64,000 nucleotides of DNA from an uncultured Rheinheimera sp. (GCA_943913835.1 CALTZU010000002.1:1-64000); one strand, 5' to 3'. Shown: positions 21,817-31,432, counted from the first letter of the stretch. Numbers and translations are program-made. Notes: generated from the letters alone by a model not told the origin.

Positions 21817-22385
21817 TAAGTGGCCCTCGCTGTTAGCGTTTGATAATCGTTATTGCATTCTGTGACTGGCAGATAAGCAGCTGTGGCTTTGTTCGATACA
21901 TATTCGTAACGGCGACAGGTGCGGCCATAGTCCTGAATAATGGTGCCAAGCAACGACGCACTTGCGACTATTGTGTCGTCCAGCTCTATCGAAATAATGT
22001 CCCAGTCTTTACCAACCTGCCTTTCGTCAATACTAAGTACCGGCACGCCTAATCGGCTCATGATGTTGATAAATCCTTGGGTGCTGCCTGCGTCTTTTGC
22101 ATTCACAAAGGCAAAGGCCACGCGCTTGCGGTACAGCCACAACGGTTCGTCTTTGAACCTTGTGATCCGCCGCTCCCACGCTAACAAATTCAGTAAATCA
22201 ACTGAGCACGTCAGCGGATCACGCTGGGTTAGCGGCCAAAGGAACCAGCCCCGCACACGCTGCCAAAACGACTGCATGCCATTGTTCAGCATGGCGGGTT
22301 CAACTGGCTCTGGTGTTGGCGTTAATGTTTTGCCGTCCATCCAAAACGGTAAAGTTAACGGCGGTAGTTTTGGGCTGTCGCTCAC
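21816..22385 (-). CDS. Tail protein I, baseplate
   Basis: 189 aa, similar in size and order to P2 gpI, a wedge component at the fibre attachment. It contains the typical CSVDLLNLLAWERRI and LYRKRVAFAFVNAKDAGS segments. Starts within the end of the J-like gene and abuts the fibre gene. Confidence 0.8.
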   Translation of the reverse strand: MSDSPKLPPLTLPFWMDGKTLTPTPEPVEPAMLNNGMQSFWQRVRGWFLWPLTQRDPLTCSVDLLNLLAWERRITRFKDEPLWLYRKRVAFAFVNAKDAGSTQGFINIMSRLGVPVLSIDERQVGKDWDIISIELDDTIVASASLLGTIIQDYGRTCRRYEYVSNKATAAYLPVTECNNDYQTLTARAT

Positions 22386-23569
22386 TCTGCCACCCCTCTG
22401 TTATTAATGGTTAAGCTTGCAATTCGCGGCAACACAAGGCCGCTTACTAAATCGGCATTAGTCCAGCGCAGGCTTGTTAATTCTGGTAACGCGTTATGCA
22501 GTTCCTGCGTTAATTTTGAGAAGGCAAACACGTTTTGCGGCAGTGTTCTGGTTAGCTCTGGATATAAATCAGACTCCCGAAAAGCGGCTCTGACCCTTGC
22601 TTCTATTGCGGCTTCTAAAGCTGCAATGTCTTCGGTGCTTAAGTTGGCGCTGTGCCAGAATTCAAGCTCTAACGCTTTTGGGTCTGGTGGTATCGCATAG
22701 GCTTCTAAGTCATCACCATGACCGTGATAGCCCTGATTATTGATATAGTCGTTTATGGTTTCGATTAAGCTTTCTGGCGTTTCGCCAACCGGCATCATCA
22801 CAAAGCAATTGGCCGTACCTGGGCCACGCGGTGCATTGTGTTCAAAAAACAGTAAGTCACTGCGGATACCTGCAAAACTCGCAATGGCAGCACGGTATAC
22901 CGCGTCAATATGGTAATTCCCTACGCTTGCAAACTGGTCGCGGATGCGCAGAGCTAAAGCGTCGTCGGCTTCTTCATCGGCTCCGGATATTGTGATCCAG
23001 TTGGCGGCATTGGTTACTGAATCAATGCCTGGCACCACTTCGGCCATCACGTTGTAATAACCTGCTGGCAGGTTGTGGCCAGCGCCTGTGGTGTCGGCTT
23101 CACACTGAACGGCTGCGCTTAAGGTGCCTGCTGGTATCAGGGTGTTGGCCAGTACCACCATTTTATAAATTGCGCCTAAGGTGTTGTCGGTTTGGATCAC
23201 CGTTCCAGCCGGTACTACTACAGGCGCGTTAATGTCTATTTTGGTAAAGGTGATATTGCCCTTTGTTTTTACTGCTAACTTTCTGTTTAGGCCTACGTCC
23301 CACGCTTTTAGCTCTAAGTACGTTTTGGTGGCGGTAGCTACAAACATGGCTGGCAGCACATGGTTTGCCAGCAGGGTTTTGATCAGCCACAGCGTTGGTG
23401 TCACCACACAGGCAGCGAATAAACGCCAGAACGGGCTCATGGCGCTATTGTTGGAAATAATGGAGTTTGCGGCCACCACATCGGCTTCCAGTAATGCGAT
23501 TACTTGTTCGCTGTTGGTTGGCATGCCTTGATCGGCTAATACCTTTTCAAAATCAACTGTTGGACGCAT
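22382..23569 (-). CDS. Baseplate J-like protein
   Basis: 395 aa wedge protein of the contractile-tail baseplate, P2 gpJ family (302 aa in P2). Motifs include GTVIQTDNTLGAIY, GAGHNLPAGYYNV and the DEEADDALALRIRDQFASVG block typical of the Baseplate_J domain. It overlaps its neighbours (gpI downstream, DUF2590-type gene upstream). Confidence 0.87.
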   Translation of the reverse strand: MRPTVDFEKVLADQGMPTNSEQVIALLEADVVAANSIISNNSAMSPFWRLFAACVVTPTLWLIKTLLANHVLPAMFVATATKTYLELKAWDVGLNRKLAVKTKGNITFTKIDINAPVVVPAGTVIQTDNTLGAIYKMVVLANTLIPAGTLSAAVQCEADTTGAGHNLPAGYYNVMAEVVPGIDSVTNAANWITISGADEEADDALALRIRDQFASVGNYHIDAVYRAAIASFAGIRSDLLFFEHNAPRGPGTANCFVMMPVGETPESLIETINDYINNQGYHGHGDDLEAYAIPPDPKALELEFWHSANLSTEDIAALEAAIEARVRAAFRESDLYPELTRTLPQNVFAFSKLTQELHNALPELTSLRWTNADLVSGLVLPRIASLTINNRGVAE

Positions 23570-23897
23570 CGAATGCTACCTCTGTGGTGATGTCGCCAAA
23601 TTCGTAAGTTGTGGCTGTGATTAAGATCAGTGATTCGTTGCTGGCCTCTATTTTTATCGACCCGGGCACAAGGCGGGTGTCGGTTTCTATTAAAAGCTCA
23701 ATTTCCGTATACACATCATTGCGCAACGTGCTGCTGCGCTGGGCTAATAACTTAGTCACCAGCCCCGACTCTATCAGGCGGTGCTTGATATCCTGAGCAA
23801 TGCTCGCCCTGGTGTTTACCAGCTCTGGCTGCTGCACAACATCCAGTGAAAGGCCGCCGCCTTTAATCAATAAGTCGCTGTATTTTGCGAGTGTCAT
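23553..23897 (-). CDS. DUF2590-like baseplate protein (gpW/gp25 position)
   Basis: 114 aa. Resembles the DUF2590 family of HP1-type phages and occupies the slot of the gp25-like gpW wedge protein. Key block ASIAQDIKHRLIESGLVTKL near residues 31-50. Overlaps both the tape-measure gene and gene J. Confidence 0.7.
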   Translation of the reverse strand: MTLAKYSDLLIKGGGLSLDVVQQPELVNTRASIAQDIKHRLIESGLVTKLLAQRSSTLRNDVYTEIELLIETDTRLVPGSIKIEASNESLILITATTYEFGDITTEVAFDASNS

Positions 23898-26245
23898 CCT
23901 GTGAGCAACTCCTGCTGTTCTGCCAGTTCCGCCAAGCTAAAGTTTTTCGGCGGGTTCTTGATGATCACGTCACCAAATTGCATTGTTTTGTTTGGTGCGC
24001 CTTGTGCTGCAGCTCTGTTGGCATTGGCACTCATAGCCACCTGCTGGTTTACTTTTGGCGTAATAGCATTGGCCAGCGATTCGTTGGCCGCTGGTTTGAT
24101 GTTTAGTTGTTGCTCTATTGGGGCTGGCATAGTGCGTTGCAGATTAATTGACTGTTCCAGTGCGCCTGGCTTTAATGCACTTAAGGCTTGTCTTGAAGCC
24201 ACATAGTTTACTGAGTCATTGGCCGCACTTCTTTGCATCCATTCCGGCATGGCGTTTTGCATCAGATCCGGTTGACCGATCAGGCTCTGCATTTTTTGCG
24301 TTTCTAACTGCTCGACAACCGGATTTACGGCAATATCAATGCCTGGCAGCATATTGAGCTTTTCAACAATCCCAACCCACAGATCGGAAAACGTGGCCTT
24401 TATACCAGACCACAATGAGCTGAAAAACGTGCCTATGCTGCTGGCAGCAGATAGCAGGTTGTTAAACCATTCCATTTGGTTAAAGGCTGCAACTAAGCTT
24501 TGCCATGCGTTCGCCACAAAGCTAAAGGCGACTGAAAACGCGTTGTAGATCACTTCGGCTAACCAAGTTATGGCGTTTACAATGCCACCAATTGCATAGG
24601 CCATAGTGCCAAACACAACAGCGGCAACCACGCCGACGACTTTTAGTGCAAACACGATCACATCCAGAAGCAACGACGCCACAGGCTCTAATACCTTCCA
24701 TAGCACCTTGGCGGCTTCCCACCAAGCACCAAACACGGCTACGGCTATTTTACCCAGCGTTTTTAAGAGCCCTGCCACAGCATCAACAGCGAAGAGAATA
24801 GGCTCACCCCATGCAGTGCCGTTTAACATGGCTCGCAAGTCATCAAAGTAATACACCGCAACACCCACAACAGCGATTAACGCAGCCACCCCGGCAACTA
24901 TTAAACCCACTGGGTTTGCATACATGGCTATGTTTACGGCCAGCAGCATGCCGCGCATTCTGGCTAATCCTGCGGTGAACATATCCCCGCTTTTACTGCA
25001 TAGTTTTGCACCCAATGACCAGGTGGTCATTGCCATGGTTCCGGCACCCATCATCAGCGTAAGTAAACCACCTGCAGCAACAACCAACATAAATCCAACC
25101 GCCAGATACCCCAGCCAGCGGGTTATGTTCGGAAACATATCGGTAAACCAAAGTACTTTGGCTCCCATATCGGCCATTTTGCCAACAAATGCGTTAAATG
25201 CTGGAAGAATAAGGCCACCAAAAGCGGCCCTGATCACGAACCAGCTTTGTGCTAATCGGTCGCTTTGGTTGGTCATTGATGCGGCCATTTTTTCGGCTTG
25301 TTCCATGCCGTTTACTTTGCCCAGCATGTTAATAGAACCGCTCAGGCCGTTTATGTCGTTCATCAGCAGTTTGACCAGGCTTACGGCCTCTTGCGAGCCA
25401 AAAGCCGTGGCTAATGCGTCGCCTTCGGCCACGCTGATCACGTCACCGTATTTGCCTTTAATTTTGTTCAGAATGTCGACTATCGGCAGCATAGTACCGT
25501 TGGCATCGGTGAATTGCAGGTTCAGTGCCTTTTGCGCTTTACCCACACCCGCTAAAAATGATTTGTATTTGGTGGCTGACTCGCTGCCCTGCATAGTGGC
25601 TTGCAGCGTGCCCATGATCGCCATTTGCTCCTCTAACGGCGCGGTTGAAGAAGCACCCAAGGCACCAAAGGCATCAGCCATCTTTTTACCGTCGGTTTTA
25701 AAGGCCACCACAGCGCTTGCTGTCATGCCTGTTAAGCGTTCAACCCATGCGCCCTCTCCCATGTTTTTGGCATCATTTTTAAAGATGCCATACATAGTGC
25801 CCATGTAACTGGTTACGGTGGCAGCGTCGGCTTTTGTTGCCTTGGCTAGCACGTTTGACGACATGGTAAAACGGGATAAATCGGCGTCGTTTAAACCGCC
25901 GATAGCTGACTGAATATCGTAAGCAGACCGCACAAACTCGGTGGACGATTCACCGTATTTCAGCGCGTATTTGTAGGAGTTATTGGCCAGCATTTTAAGG
26001 GCGCTGTCCTGCACACCTAATGATTGCACTTCGCCCACGGCTCGGCTCATTTCAATTGCTGGGCCTAAGGCGTTTTGTAACGCAAAACCTGCAGCCGCCA
26101 CGCCACCAATGCCGGTAGCCATTTGCATGGTGCCGGTTTGGTAGTTCGCTGTCATGTTGTTCAAGCCCTGGCTGATTTTTGCAATCGGTTTGGTGATTTG
26201 ATCAATCAGTCCAACGGTGAACATTAGCGGTTGCGGTAAGCTCAT
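23894..26245 (-). CDS. Tail tape measure protein
   Basis: 783 aa, sets tail length. N-terminal TP901-type domain (about residues 30-330, with QNALGPAIEMSRAVGEVQSLG), then clustered hydrophobic helices (about 355-590) that are usual in the tape measure, and a Gln/Asn-rich C-terminus. It directly follows the E/E' chaperone genes as in P2 gpT. Confidence 0.9.
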   Translation of the reverse strand: MSLPQPLMFTVGLIDQITKPIAKISQGLNNMTANYQTGTMQMATGIGGVAAAGFALQNALGPAIEMSRAVGEVQSLGVQDSALKMLANNSYKYALKYGESSTEFVRSAYDIQSAIGGLNDADLSRFTMSSNVLAKATKADAATVTSYMGTMYGIFKNDAKNMGEGAWVERLTGMTASAVVAFKTDGKKMADAFGALGASSTAPLEEQMAIMGTLQATMQGSESATKYKSFLAGVGKAQKALNLQFTDANGTMLPIVDILNKIKGKYGDVISVAEGDALATAFGSQEAVSLVKLLMNDINGLSGSINMLGKVNGMEQAEKMAASMTNQSDRLAQSWFVIRAAFGGLILPAFNAFVGKMADMGAKVLWFTDMFPNITRWLGYLAVGFMLVVAAGGLLTLMMGAGTMAMTTWSLGAKLCSKSGDMFTAGLARMRGMLLAVNIAMYANPVGLIVAGVAALIAVVGVAVYYFDDLRAMLNGTAWGEPILFAVDAVAGLLKTLGKIAVAVFGAWWEAAKVLWKVLEPVASLLLDVIVFALKVVGVVAAVVFGTMAYAIGGIVNAITWLAEVIYNAFSVAFSFVANAWQSLVAAFNQMEWFNNLLSAASSIGTFFSSLWSGIKATFSDLWVGIVEKLNMLPGIDIAVNPVVEQLETQKMQSLIGQPDLMQNAMPEWMQRSAANDSVNYVASRQALSALKPGALEQSINLQRTMPAPIEQQLNIKPAANESLANAITPKVNQQVAMSANANRAAAQGAPNKTMQFGDVIIKNPPKNFSLAELAEQQELLTG

Positions 26246-26297
26246 ACTCGCCCTTTTACTGCTGCAGTGCAGTTATTCATGACTATCCGGTTTTTTG

Positions 26298-26752
26298 CTA
26301 TTTACCACCAAAGGCGCGGTTTACGCCGTTGGCGGTAATAGCTTCTAACGATTCAAAGTGGTTTTTGTGTAACCACACTGCCCTTGCCAGTGATTGCTCG
26401 CTGTCGTCTTCGTTTGGCAGCCAGTGCCTGCGTAACGTGAGCATTTGTTCCATCTGGTTGTTGCCAATGGCGTCAACCAGATCCGTTATTTTTTTACGGC
26501 GATTTCCAGTACCGGTGAGAACTCGGCGCCCAGCTCTGATGCAATTTGCACGGCTGCGCCTGGTGCATCGTCCAGTAACTTTTTCAGGGCCTCTTTTTGC
26601 TCTGCGTCAATGGTTCGCGTCACAAGGTTAAAGGCGGCTGCGCTGATGGATTCTCGGCGCGCTGCTGCGTCCACAAAGTTGCTGTGGTCCTGCGCTGTGA
26701 CGTTGAATGTGTAATCAGTGCCTGCAATGGTTAATACGATTGGCTTTTTCAT
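26298..26752 (-). CDS. Tail assembly chaperone E+E', -1 frameshift product
   Basis: In the -1 frame after the slippery site at 26489-26495 the reading continues for 63 residues (begins ITDLVDAIGNNQ, ends NRAFGGK) to a TAG at 26298, just before the tape measure gene. P2 makes gpE and gpE+E' in the same way. The extension has no start of its own that would fit, and the geometry is in frame. Total about 150 aa. Confidence 0.75.
26486..26752 (-). CDS. Tail assembly chaperone E
   Basis: 88 aa, ends EIAVKK followed by TAA. Size and position (between lysis genes and tape measure) match P2-type gpE, which chaperones the tape measure during tail assembly. Starts with ATG overlapping the upstream gene stop by 4 bp. 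The last codons form the slippery site for E'. Confidence 0.78.
   Translation of the reverse strand: MKKPIVLTIAGTDYTFNVTAQDHSNFVDAAARRESISAAAFNLVTRTIDAEQKEALKKLLDDAPGAAVQIASELGAEFSPVLEIAVKK
26489..26495 (-). other. Slippery heptamer A-AAA-AAA for E/E'
   Basis: On the minus strand the codons read GTA-AAA-AAA-TAA, placing seven A in the X-XXY-YYZ phase directly before the gpE stop. Slipping back one base enters the 63-residue E' frame. Confidence 0.75.
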
Positions 26753-27012
26753 GCTGCGTCCTTTGTGTTTCTGTTGGTTAAAAGTTGTTTTAGGTTTTCA
26801 AATCCGTCTTTCATCTGGCGTTCCATGCGATCGCCCAGTTCTTTAACGTCGTGCTTTGTTGCATAGGTTTCAGCAACGTGAATTTGATGCTTGCTTAACT
26901 CTTTTTCCGTGGCTTTTTGTGAGCTGTACAAGCTTGCGACCAACGGCACTACAATGAGCAAAGCCACCGTTAACAGTCCGATCCCCACTAACATCCAGTT
27001 GCTTACTTCCAT
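26749..27012 (-). CDS. Membrane-anchored coiled-coil protein in lysis cassette
   Basis: 87 aa. One transmembrane segment (about residues 7-29), then a hydrophilic helical coiled-coil region. The layout resembles an inner-membrane spanin (Rz-type), which would help disrupt the outer membrane, but no Rz1-type lipoprotein frame was identified. Alternative: a tail or holin-associated protein. Confidence 0.6.
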   Translation of the reverse strand: MEVSNWMLVGIGLLTVALLIVVPLVASLYSSQKATEKELSKHQIHVAETYATKHDVKELGDRMERQMKDGFENLKQLLTNRNTKDAA

Positions 27013-27022
27013 GCCTTTACTC

Positions 27023-27556
27023 CTACTTCTGGCCTGTTGTGTTCATTAACTTTTCGCGGTCGTTGGCGTCTTTGGTTGAGCTGACCCAGTAGTACACCGC
27101 AGCCGCTACAAACGGCAGGTAGTTACCCAGCAGGTACACAATCAAATCTCTGTTGTCTGCCGGAATTGGCAGAAAAAACAGCATCACCATTTGAGCAAAC
27201 AACATGCCCAGCAATGACAACGTGAGCACTGATGGCATCCAGTGGTCTTTGTGCTGTTGCCGTGCGTTCTGGCGGTCTGTTAACAGCGCCTTTTCGCGCT
27301 CCAGCTCTATCTGCTGCAACTGCACATGGTTGTTGCGGATTTGTTCGCGTTCTTCATGAGCCCATTCCTGCAGCTTTAATGCGGCGTTTGGGTCGTTTCG
27401 CAAAGCTGCAGCCACCGCTTCAGGTTTGTTTTCGGTGCCCAGTGCGCCCGCTATCTGGCTGCCGATGCTGACCGCTAAACCGACAGGGCCAGTTAATAAC
27501 GGGGCTACTGCGCCAGCTATGCCGCCTACTGTGCTTGCAATGTCTTTCCAGTTCAT
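27023..27556 (-). CDS. Holin, 3-TM family
   Basis: 177 aa. An N-terminal hydrophobic stretch (about residues 8-38), a charged helical middle, and two C-terminal membrane segments (about 108-130 and 138-160) as in the Holin_3TMs family. It overlaps the endolysin stop by 4 bp. It would permeabilise the inner membrane at lysis. Confidence 0.75.
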   Translation of the reverse strand: MNWKDIASTVGGIAGAVAPLLTGPVGLAVSIGSQIAGALGTENKPEAVAAALRNDPNAALKLQEWAHEEREQIRNNHVQLQQIELEREKALLTDRQNARQQHKDHWMPSVLTLSLLGMLFAQMVMLFFLPIPADNRDLIVYLLGNYLPFVAAAVYYWVSSTKDANDREKLMNTTGQK

Positions 27557-28101
27557 ACAGCCTCACTTTTCAGTAAATAGTCGGCTTCACGGCGGCGGCG
27601 CGTTGGGTAGCGATCACCGAAGTTATTCAGCTCGTTTGCCATTGCTTCGCTGTCTGCGCTGGTGGCGGCCTGCCAGAATTTAGGGCACTTTTTGCTTAAG
27701 TCGCCGTACTGAAAGGCCACTGATGCAATGACTGTTTGCATGCATTCAGGCAGATCAGCAAAGTTCGTTTCTGCTGCGCTGTTGTAGCGCTGTTCCAGTT
27801 GATTCAGCAGCTGGCTTTTTACCACTTGGTCAATTTCTGCAGCTTGTTCAACTGTGATCCGCAGTGGCGTTTTTTGCAGTGCGGCAACAGCCTGTTGTTT
27901 TTTCAGGCCGTAATATGGTGCTAATTTTTTGGCTAATTCTGGTTCGAACAGGCCGTACAGCTCGTTCAGTGAACGTTGGCCAATATCAAACCCAGTGGCG
28001 ATTGTTACTCCTGAGTTTGAATTTTTCGGATCAGGCACATAGCCCTTTAACGCTGGGCCGCCTTCTAATTCCGAAATAAAGCCAAAGTTTACTTTTGTCA
28101 T
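27553..28101 (-). CDS. Endolysin (pesticin-type muramidase)
   Basis: 182 aa. It begins FGFISELEGGPALKGYVPD and has GVTIATGFDIGQRS, which fits the pesticin/T4-lysozyme-like fold: Glu of the ELEG motif and the TIATGFDIG Thr-Asp-like site. No signal sequence, so it needs the holin encoded next to it. Confidence 0.8.
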   Translation of the reverse strand: MTKVNFGFISELEGGPALKGYVPDPKNSNSGVTIATGFDIGQRSLNELYGLFEPELAKKLAPYYGLKKQQAVAALQKTPLRITVEQAAEIDQVVKSQLLNQLEQRYNSAAETNFADLPECMQTVIASVAFQYGDLSKKCPKFWQAATSADSEAMANELNNFGDRYPTRRRREADYLLKSEAV

Positions 28102-28117
28102 TGCTTACTGCCTTTTT

Positions 28118-28214
28118 GTCACACTTTTTAAGTGCCGGCTGGTCACTTTTGCGGCCAGCTCGGTCACGCTTGTTTGTCCTGGTGCAGTCACGGCTTTTTA
28201 ATCCGGACTGTCAC
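28118..28214 (-). repeat. GTCAC array D: five copies at about 24-bp spacing
   Basis: GTCAC at 28118, 28142, 28163, 28187 and 28210 (intervals 24, 21, 24, 23) in the spacer between the tube and endolysin genes. The intervening bases are more divergent than in arrays A-C. Confidence 0.75.
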
Positions 28215-28250
28215 AGCTGGCACAGTCAAAACTGACTGTGCTGGCCATTG

Positions 28251-28700
28251 CTATTGCTTAATGTTTTCGATTTCATCCGGGCGCAGGTATGGCACGCCGT
28301 CAATGTGGACAAAATCAGGGCTGGTGACGTCAAACGGGATTTTGAACAGGCTGGCTTGGCCGCCTTTACGGTCAACGTCCAGCAAATCCGACAACTTAAT
28401 GCGGCAGCCAAAGGCCTCTACTTTCACTTCGTCTTTGGCGGTTTTGCCATAGAACATGATGTCGAAGGTTTCCATAGCGCGCCAAGCGCCTGCCGATTTG
28501 GCAGAGGCTGAGATCAGCGCGAACTGGCTGGCGTTAATGCTCAGTTCGCCGTTTGCTGATACGTCGCCATCGACAAAGCCGTCTGGTACGCCTGCGGTTT
28601 GGCTTACGGCGCTGTTGTCGGTGATAGTCAGTGTGCAGGTGTCGACATGGATCATCTTGTCGCCCAGCATCACGTTAAAATTCATTCCGGATAAACGCAT
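28251..28700 (-). CDS. Tail tube protein, FII-position (DUF2597-like)
   Basis: 149 aa. Starts MRLSGMNFNVMLGDKMIHVDT, resembles the DUF2597 tail-tube family of HP1-type phages. It follows the sheath gene as in all contractile-tail operons. Confidence 0.82.
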   Translation of the reverse strand: MRLSGMNFNVMLGDKMIHVDTCTLTITDNSAVSQTAGVPDGFVDGDVSANGELSINASQFALISASAKSAGAWRAMETFDIMFYGKTAKDEVKVEAFGCRIKLSDLLDVDRKGGQASLFKIPFDVTSPDFVHIDGVPYLRPDEIENIKQ

Positions 28701-28720
28701 GGTGCGCTCCTTTTAATTAG

Positions 28721-29824
28721 TTACTGGCTGCTTAAATCCAGCAGGATGTTGACGGTAATTTCTTTCGGTGAGTTGTACGGCCGCACAATCATGTAAATCG
28801 TCACCGCCTTGTTGCTGGTCCAGACAATGCTGATATCGCCGTCTTTTGGTGGCTGAATATCGCCTGGGAACTGAATGCCACCAATTGCCGTGCTTTTGCT
28901 CATGTTGCGCAGTGGCTTCATGAAATAAGCTTTGTTGGCTTCAATGCTGACCGGCGTTGAATTTAACTGACGGTTCGCTATGCGCTGAATTGCCAAAATA
29001 CGCACTTCGCGGCTGGCTTTATGCACGGGGCGCAGGTGTTCGATGTATTGATAATCGCCGCCTGCTGCGTCCAGCGTAATGCCGTCGCTCCAGTACATAC
29101 CGGCATAATCCGGATACCACTGCGGCACGCTTAAGCGGTTGTTGGCTAAGGTTTCCAGCACTGCCAGTGAAAGCGGTTTTTCAGCGCTATCGACTGGTGT
29201 ATCCCCCAAGCCCAGCACCGGGCCTGTGGCTACCCGCATTGGGCTGTCGGCAATACTGACTGAGCGGTTACATAAACGACCAGCCAACGCGCCAGTGTTA
29301 TTGCCGTGCAGCTGTGGCACCACGATCACCAAATGTGCAGCCACGCCGCTGGTCAGCGCGGCCATAGCGGTGGTGTATTGCGTCCATGTTTGTGCTTCGG
29401 TGATGCCTGCAACGGCGACAATGCCATGCACAAAGCGGCCGTGTGATGCCTGCAGGCTTTGCAGGTAGTCATGTTTTGCTGTGATGTCGGCCGCAGTCGC
29501 GCTTAAGTCACAGAACACCACGGCTTCAAAGCTTTGTACTTCGTTAGCTGCGGTGATGGCTTCGAATACATCTTCTTCATCTGCCAGCGGATACACGGCT
29601 GCGGTCCAGTTTTGACCGGCGTTTAACTGTGCGGCAAGCAGCTGATCACGCAACGGGCTGGCGGCGAACTCCGCTTCTATGTCCGTTTGCGCGCCAATGC
29701 TGAACAGCTGGCTTTCTTCGTCGGCGTGGCCTGCGCGGCCGATAAATAAAAAGTGGCGTTCGATGGCGGTAATGTCACCTTGGCCTTGGTTGAGATTGTT
29801 TACCTGCACTTTACCTAGTGACAT
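28721..29824 (-). CDS. Tail sheath protein, FI-position (DUF2586-like)
   Basis: 367 aa contractile sheath subunit, DUF2586 type. Begins MSLGKVQVNNLNQGQGD and has the typical C-terminal MIVRPYNSPKEITVNILLD strand that links neighbouring subunits. It is next to the tube gene. Confidence 0.85.
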   Translation of the reverse strand: MSLGKVQVNNLNQGQGDITAIERHFLFIGRAGHADEESQLFSIGAQTDIEAEFAASPLRDQLLAAQLNAGQNWTAAVYPLADEEDVFEAITAANEVQSFEAVVFCDLSATAADITAKHDYLQSLQASHGRFVHGIVAVAGITEAQTWTQYTTAMAALTSGVAAHLVIVVPQLHGNNTGALAGRLCNRSVSIADSPMRVATGPVLGLGDTPVDSAEKPLSLAVLETLANNRLSVPQWYPDYAGMYWSDGITLDAAGGDYQYIEHLRPVHKASREVRILAIQRIANRQLNSTPVSIEANKAYFMKPLRNMSKSTAIGGIQFPGDIQPPKDGDISIVWTSNKAVTIYMIVRPYNSPKEITVNILLDLSSQ

Positions 29825-29826
29825 GT

Positions 29827-30489
29827 TTAGCCCCTTTTACTTTGGTTAATTTTTTCAATGATGCTGAGTAGCTGGCGTTGCACATTGTCGGTGCTGTCGC
29901 CCAAAAACGGGCGCGCAGCCACTGGAATATCCCAGCGCTGTTTTCTCGGTTTGTCGCGTAACAATCGCAGGATCAAACTGGCCTGCCCTTGATTCATGGC
30001 GCCCATCACTTCGCTGATGGTAGCTTTGCGGTAGCCTTCGCCTTTGGCTTTTTTTACCTTGTACCCTTCAGCCACTAAGGCTTTGGCCTGGCTTCTGCTG
30101 CACGGTGCGCTGTAGTCTGGTTTTCCGTGTATTCTTGCCATGCGGTTAGCTGTCATTTTTTCGCTGCCGCCTTCCTGATGCAAAGCAGCTATGCGGCCTG
30201 TAAGGCTGGCTTTATGCTTCAGCTCCAACAGGTTGGCGCTTTTTACAAATGGCTCTAATGTTTTTCCCAGGCGCTTCAACATGCGGCCTTTTTTACCGTT
30301 GGCTCTGGCTTCAAACTTACTGCCTTCAACCGTCGTTTGGCTGGTGATGCGTTTACGTGCTAAGGCTTTTTCGTAGCGGCCCAGCGTTTTTAAAATGCGT
30401 CTGCGTTTGTTAGCTGGCATTTTTAGCAGCGCCAACTGGGTGCTGGCGTTTAATGCCTGCTGCTGGTTTGGCCTGATGATCAGTGTCAT
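29827..30489 (-). CDS. Virion morphogenesis protein, gpS-like tail completion
   Basis: 220 aa, basic. Phage_tail_S-type protein acting at the tail terminus. Longer than P2 gpS (150 aa). MPANKRRRILKTLGRYEKALARKRI is the family-typical N-terminal block (cited by its start MPANKRRRIL). Overlaps gpR by 4 bp. Confidence 0.8.
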   Translation of the reverse strand: MTLIIRPNQQQALNASTQLALLKMPANKRRRILKTLGRYEKALARKRITSQTTVEGSKFEARANGKKGRMLKRLGKTLEPFVKSANLLELKHKASLTGRIAALHQEGGSEKMTANRMARIHGKPDYSAPCSRSQAKALVAEGYKVKKAKGEGYRKATISEVMGAMNQGQASLILRLLRDKPRKQRWDIPVAARPFLGDSTDNVQRQLLSIIEKINQSKRG

Positions 30490-30974
30490 GAGGCACCGCC
30501 TGGCTGCACGACGACGGCCACTTCTTCAGCTGTATTGACTGGCACTAGCGACACGCGGTAACGGCTACCATAGAACAGCACAGGCCCTGCTGCATCCGGG
30601 ATCAGGTCGATATCGTCCATCAGTTCCAGCTCAATCAGCACCGTGGCGCTGTCTTTGCTCACAATGTCTATGTCCAGCTCTGGATCACTTAATCTGTATT
30701 CGTCGCGCGGCCATTCCCTATCAATTAAAAACGAGGCCAACATTGCAAGCAGGTTGTACGGGTTTACCTTGTGGTGTGGGAATTTTTCAAAGGCTATAGT
30801 GGCGCGGTGCTTCCACTTCGCTACCTGATAACCTTCAGTGCCAAGGTCTGAACCACTTAAAATCAGGCTGCCGCCCTCTTGCCATGCGTCGATAGTGTTT
30901 GCGGTGACATAAGGCTGTAAGCCTGCCAGCAAAAATTCGGTGACCTGTTGCAGCTGGGTTTTGGCTTGGCTCAT
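30486..30974 (-). CDS. Tail completion protein gpR-like
   Basis: 162 aa, P2 gpR counterpart (155 aa). It contains the family block ATIAFEKFPHHKVNPYNLLAML. Overlaps the gpL stop by 4 bp (ATGA) and the gpS start by 4 bp. Confidence 0.83.
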   Translation of the reverse strand: MSQAKTQLQQVTEFLLAGLQPYVTANTIDAWQEGGSLILSGSDLGTEGYQVAKWKHRATIAFEKFPHHKVNPYNLLAMLASFLIDREWPRDEYRLSDPELDIDIVSKDSATVLIELELMDDIDLIPDAAGPVLFYGSRYRVSLVPVNTAEEVAVVVQPGGAS

Positions 30975-31432
30975 AGCGAATGCACCCCTACACGGCCAAG
31001 GCCCAGCAACAAACGCACTGAACGGTTGGACTGGGCTAAAATGGCGTCTTGCTGCGCTGTGTCCTGCGCTTTGTTGTTACCGGCTTCTTTTTGATCCACT
31101 GCAGAAAAATAACCCAGCAAATCGGCATGAGAACGGGCATACACTGCGCCCCGGTAAATGCTGATTTGCTGCTCACTGAAATCAGGAGCTAAGCCTTCGC
31201 CCAGGGTAAAAGAGACGTCCTTGTCCGTGCTGCTGCTCGTTACGTAGTTGATCAGTTGTTGCTGTATTTCTGCAACACTGCGGTTCAGTGAGTCGGCGAT
31301 TACCGCTTCTTCGAAAAATTCCGGAATGCGGCGGTGCTGGCGAAATTCTGCCGTTGACAGTTCCGGCCAGCCGCTACCGGCATCAATGGTGATGCTGTCT
31401 TGTACTGGTGCTGTAAAACCGAAACCGCTCAT
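30971..31432 (-). CDS. Head completion/stabilisation protein gpL-like
   Basis: 153 aa, P2 gpL counterpart (169 aa), which seals the packaged head. The blocks RIPEFFEEAVIADSLNRSV and EQQISIYRGAVYARSHADLL are typical. A 185-bp gene-free spacer separates it from gpM. Confidence 0.83.
   Translation of the reverse strand: MSGFGFTAPVQDSITIDAGSGWPELSTAEFRQHRRIPEFFEEAVIADSLNRSVAEIQQQLINYVTSSSTDKDVSFTLGEGLAPDFSEQQISIYRGAVYARSHADLLGYFSAVDQKEAGNNKAQDTAQQDAILAQSNRSVRLLLGLGRVGVHSL

Noticed and set aside
24924..25808. Plus-strand 294-aa open frame
   Set aside because: It lies antisense within the tape measure gene, which has strong family character, so it is a shadow frame.
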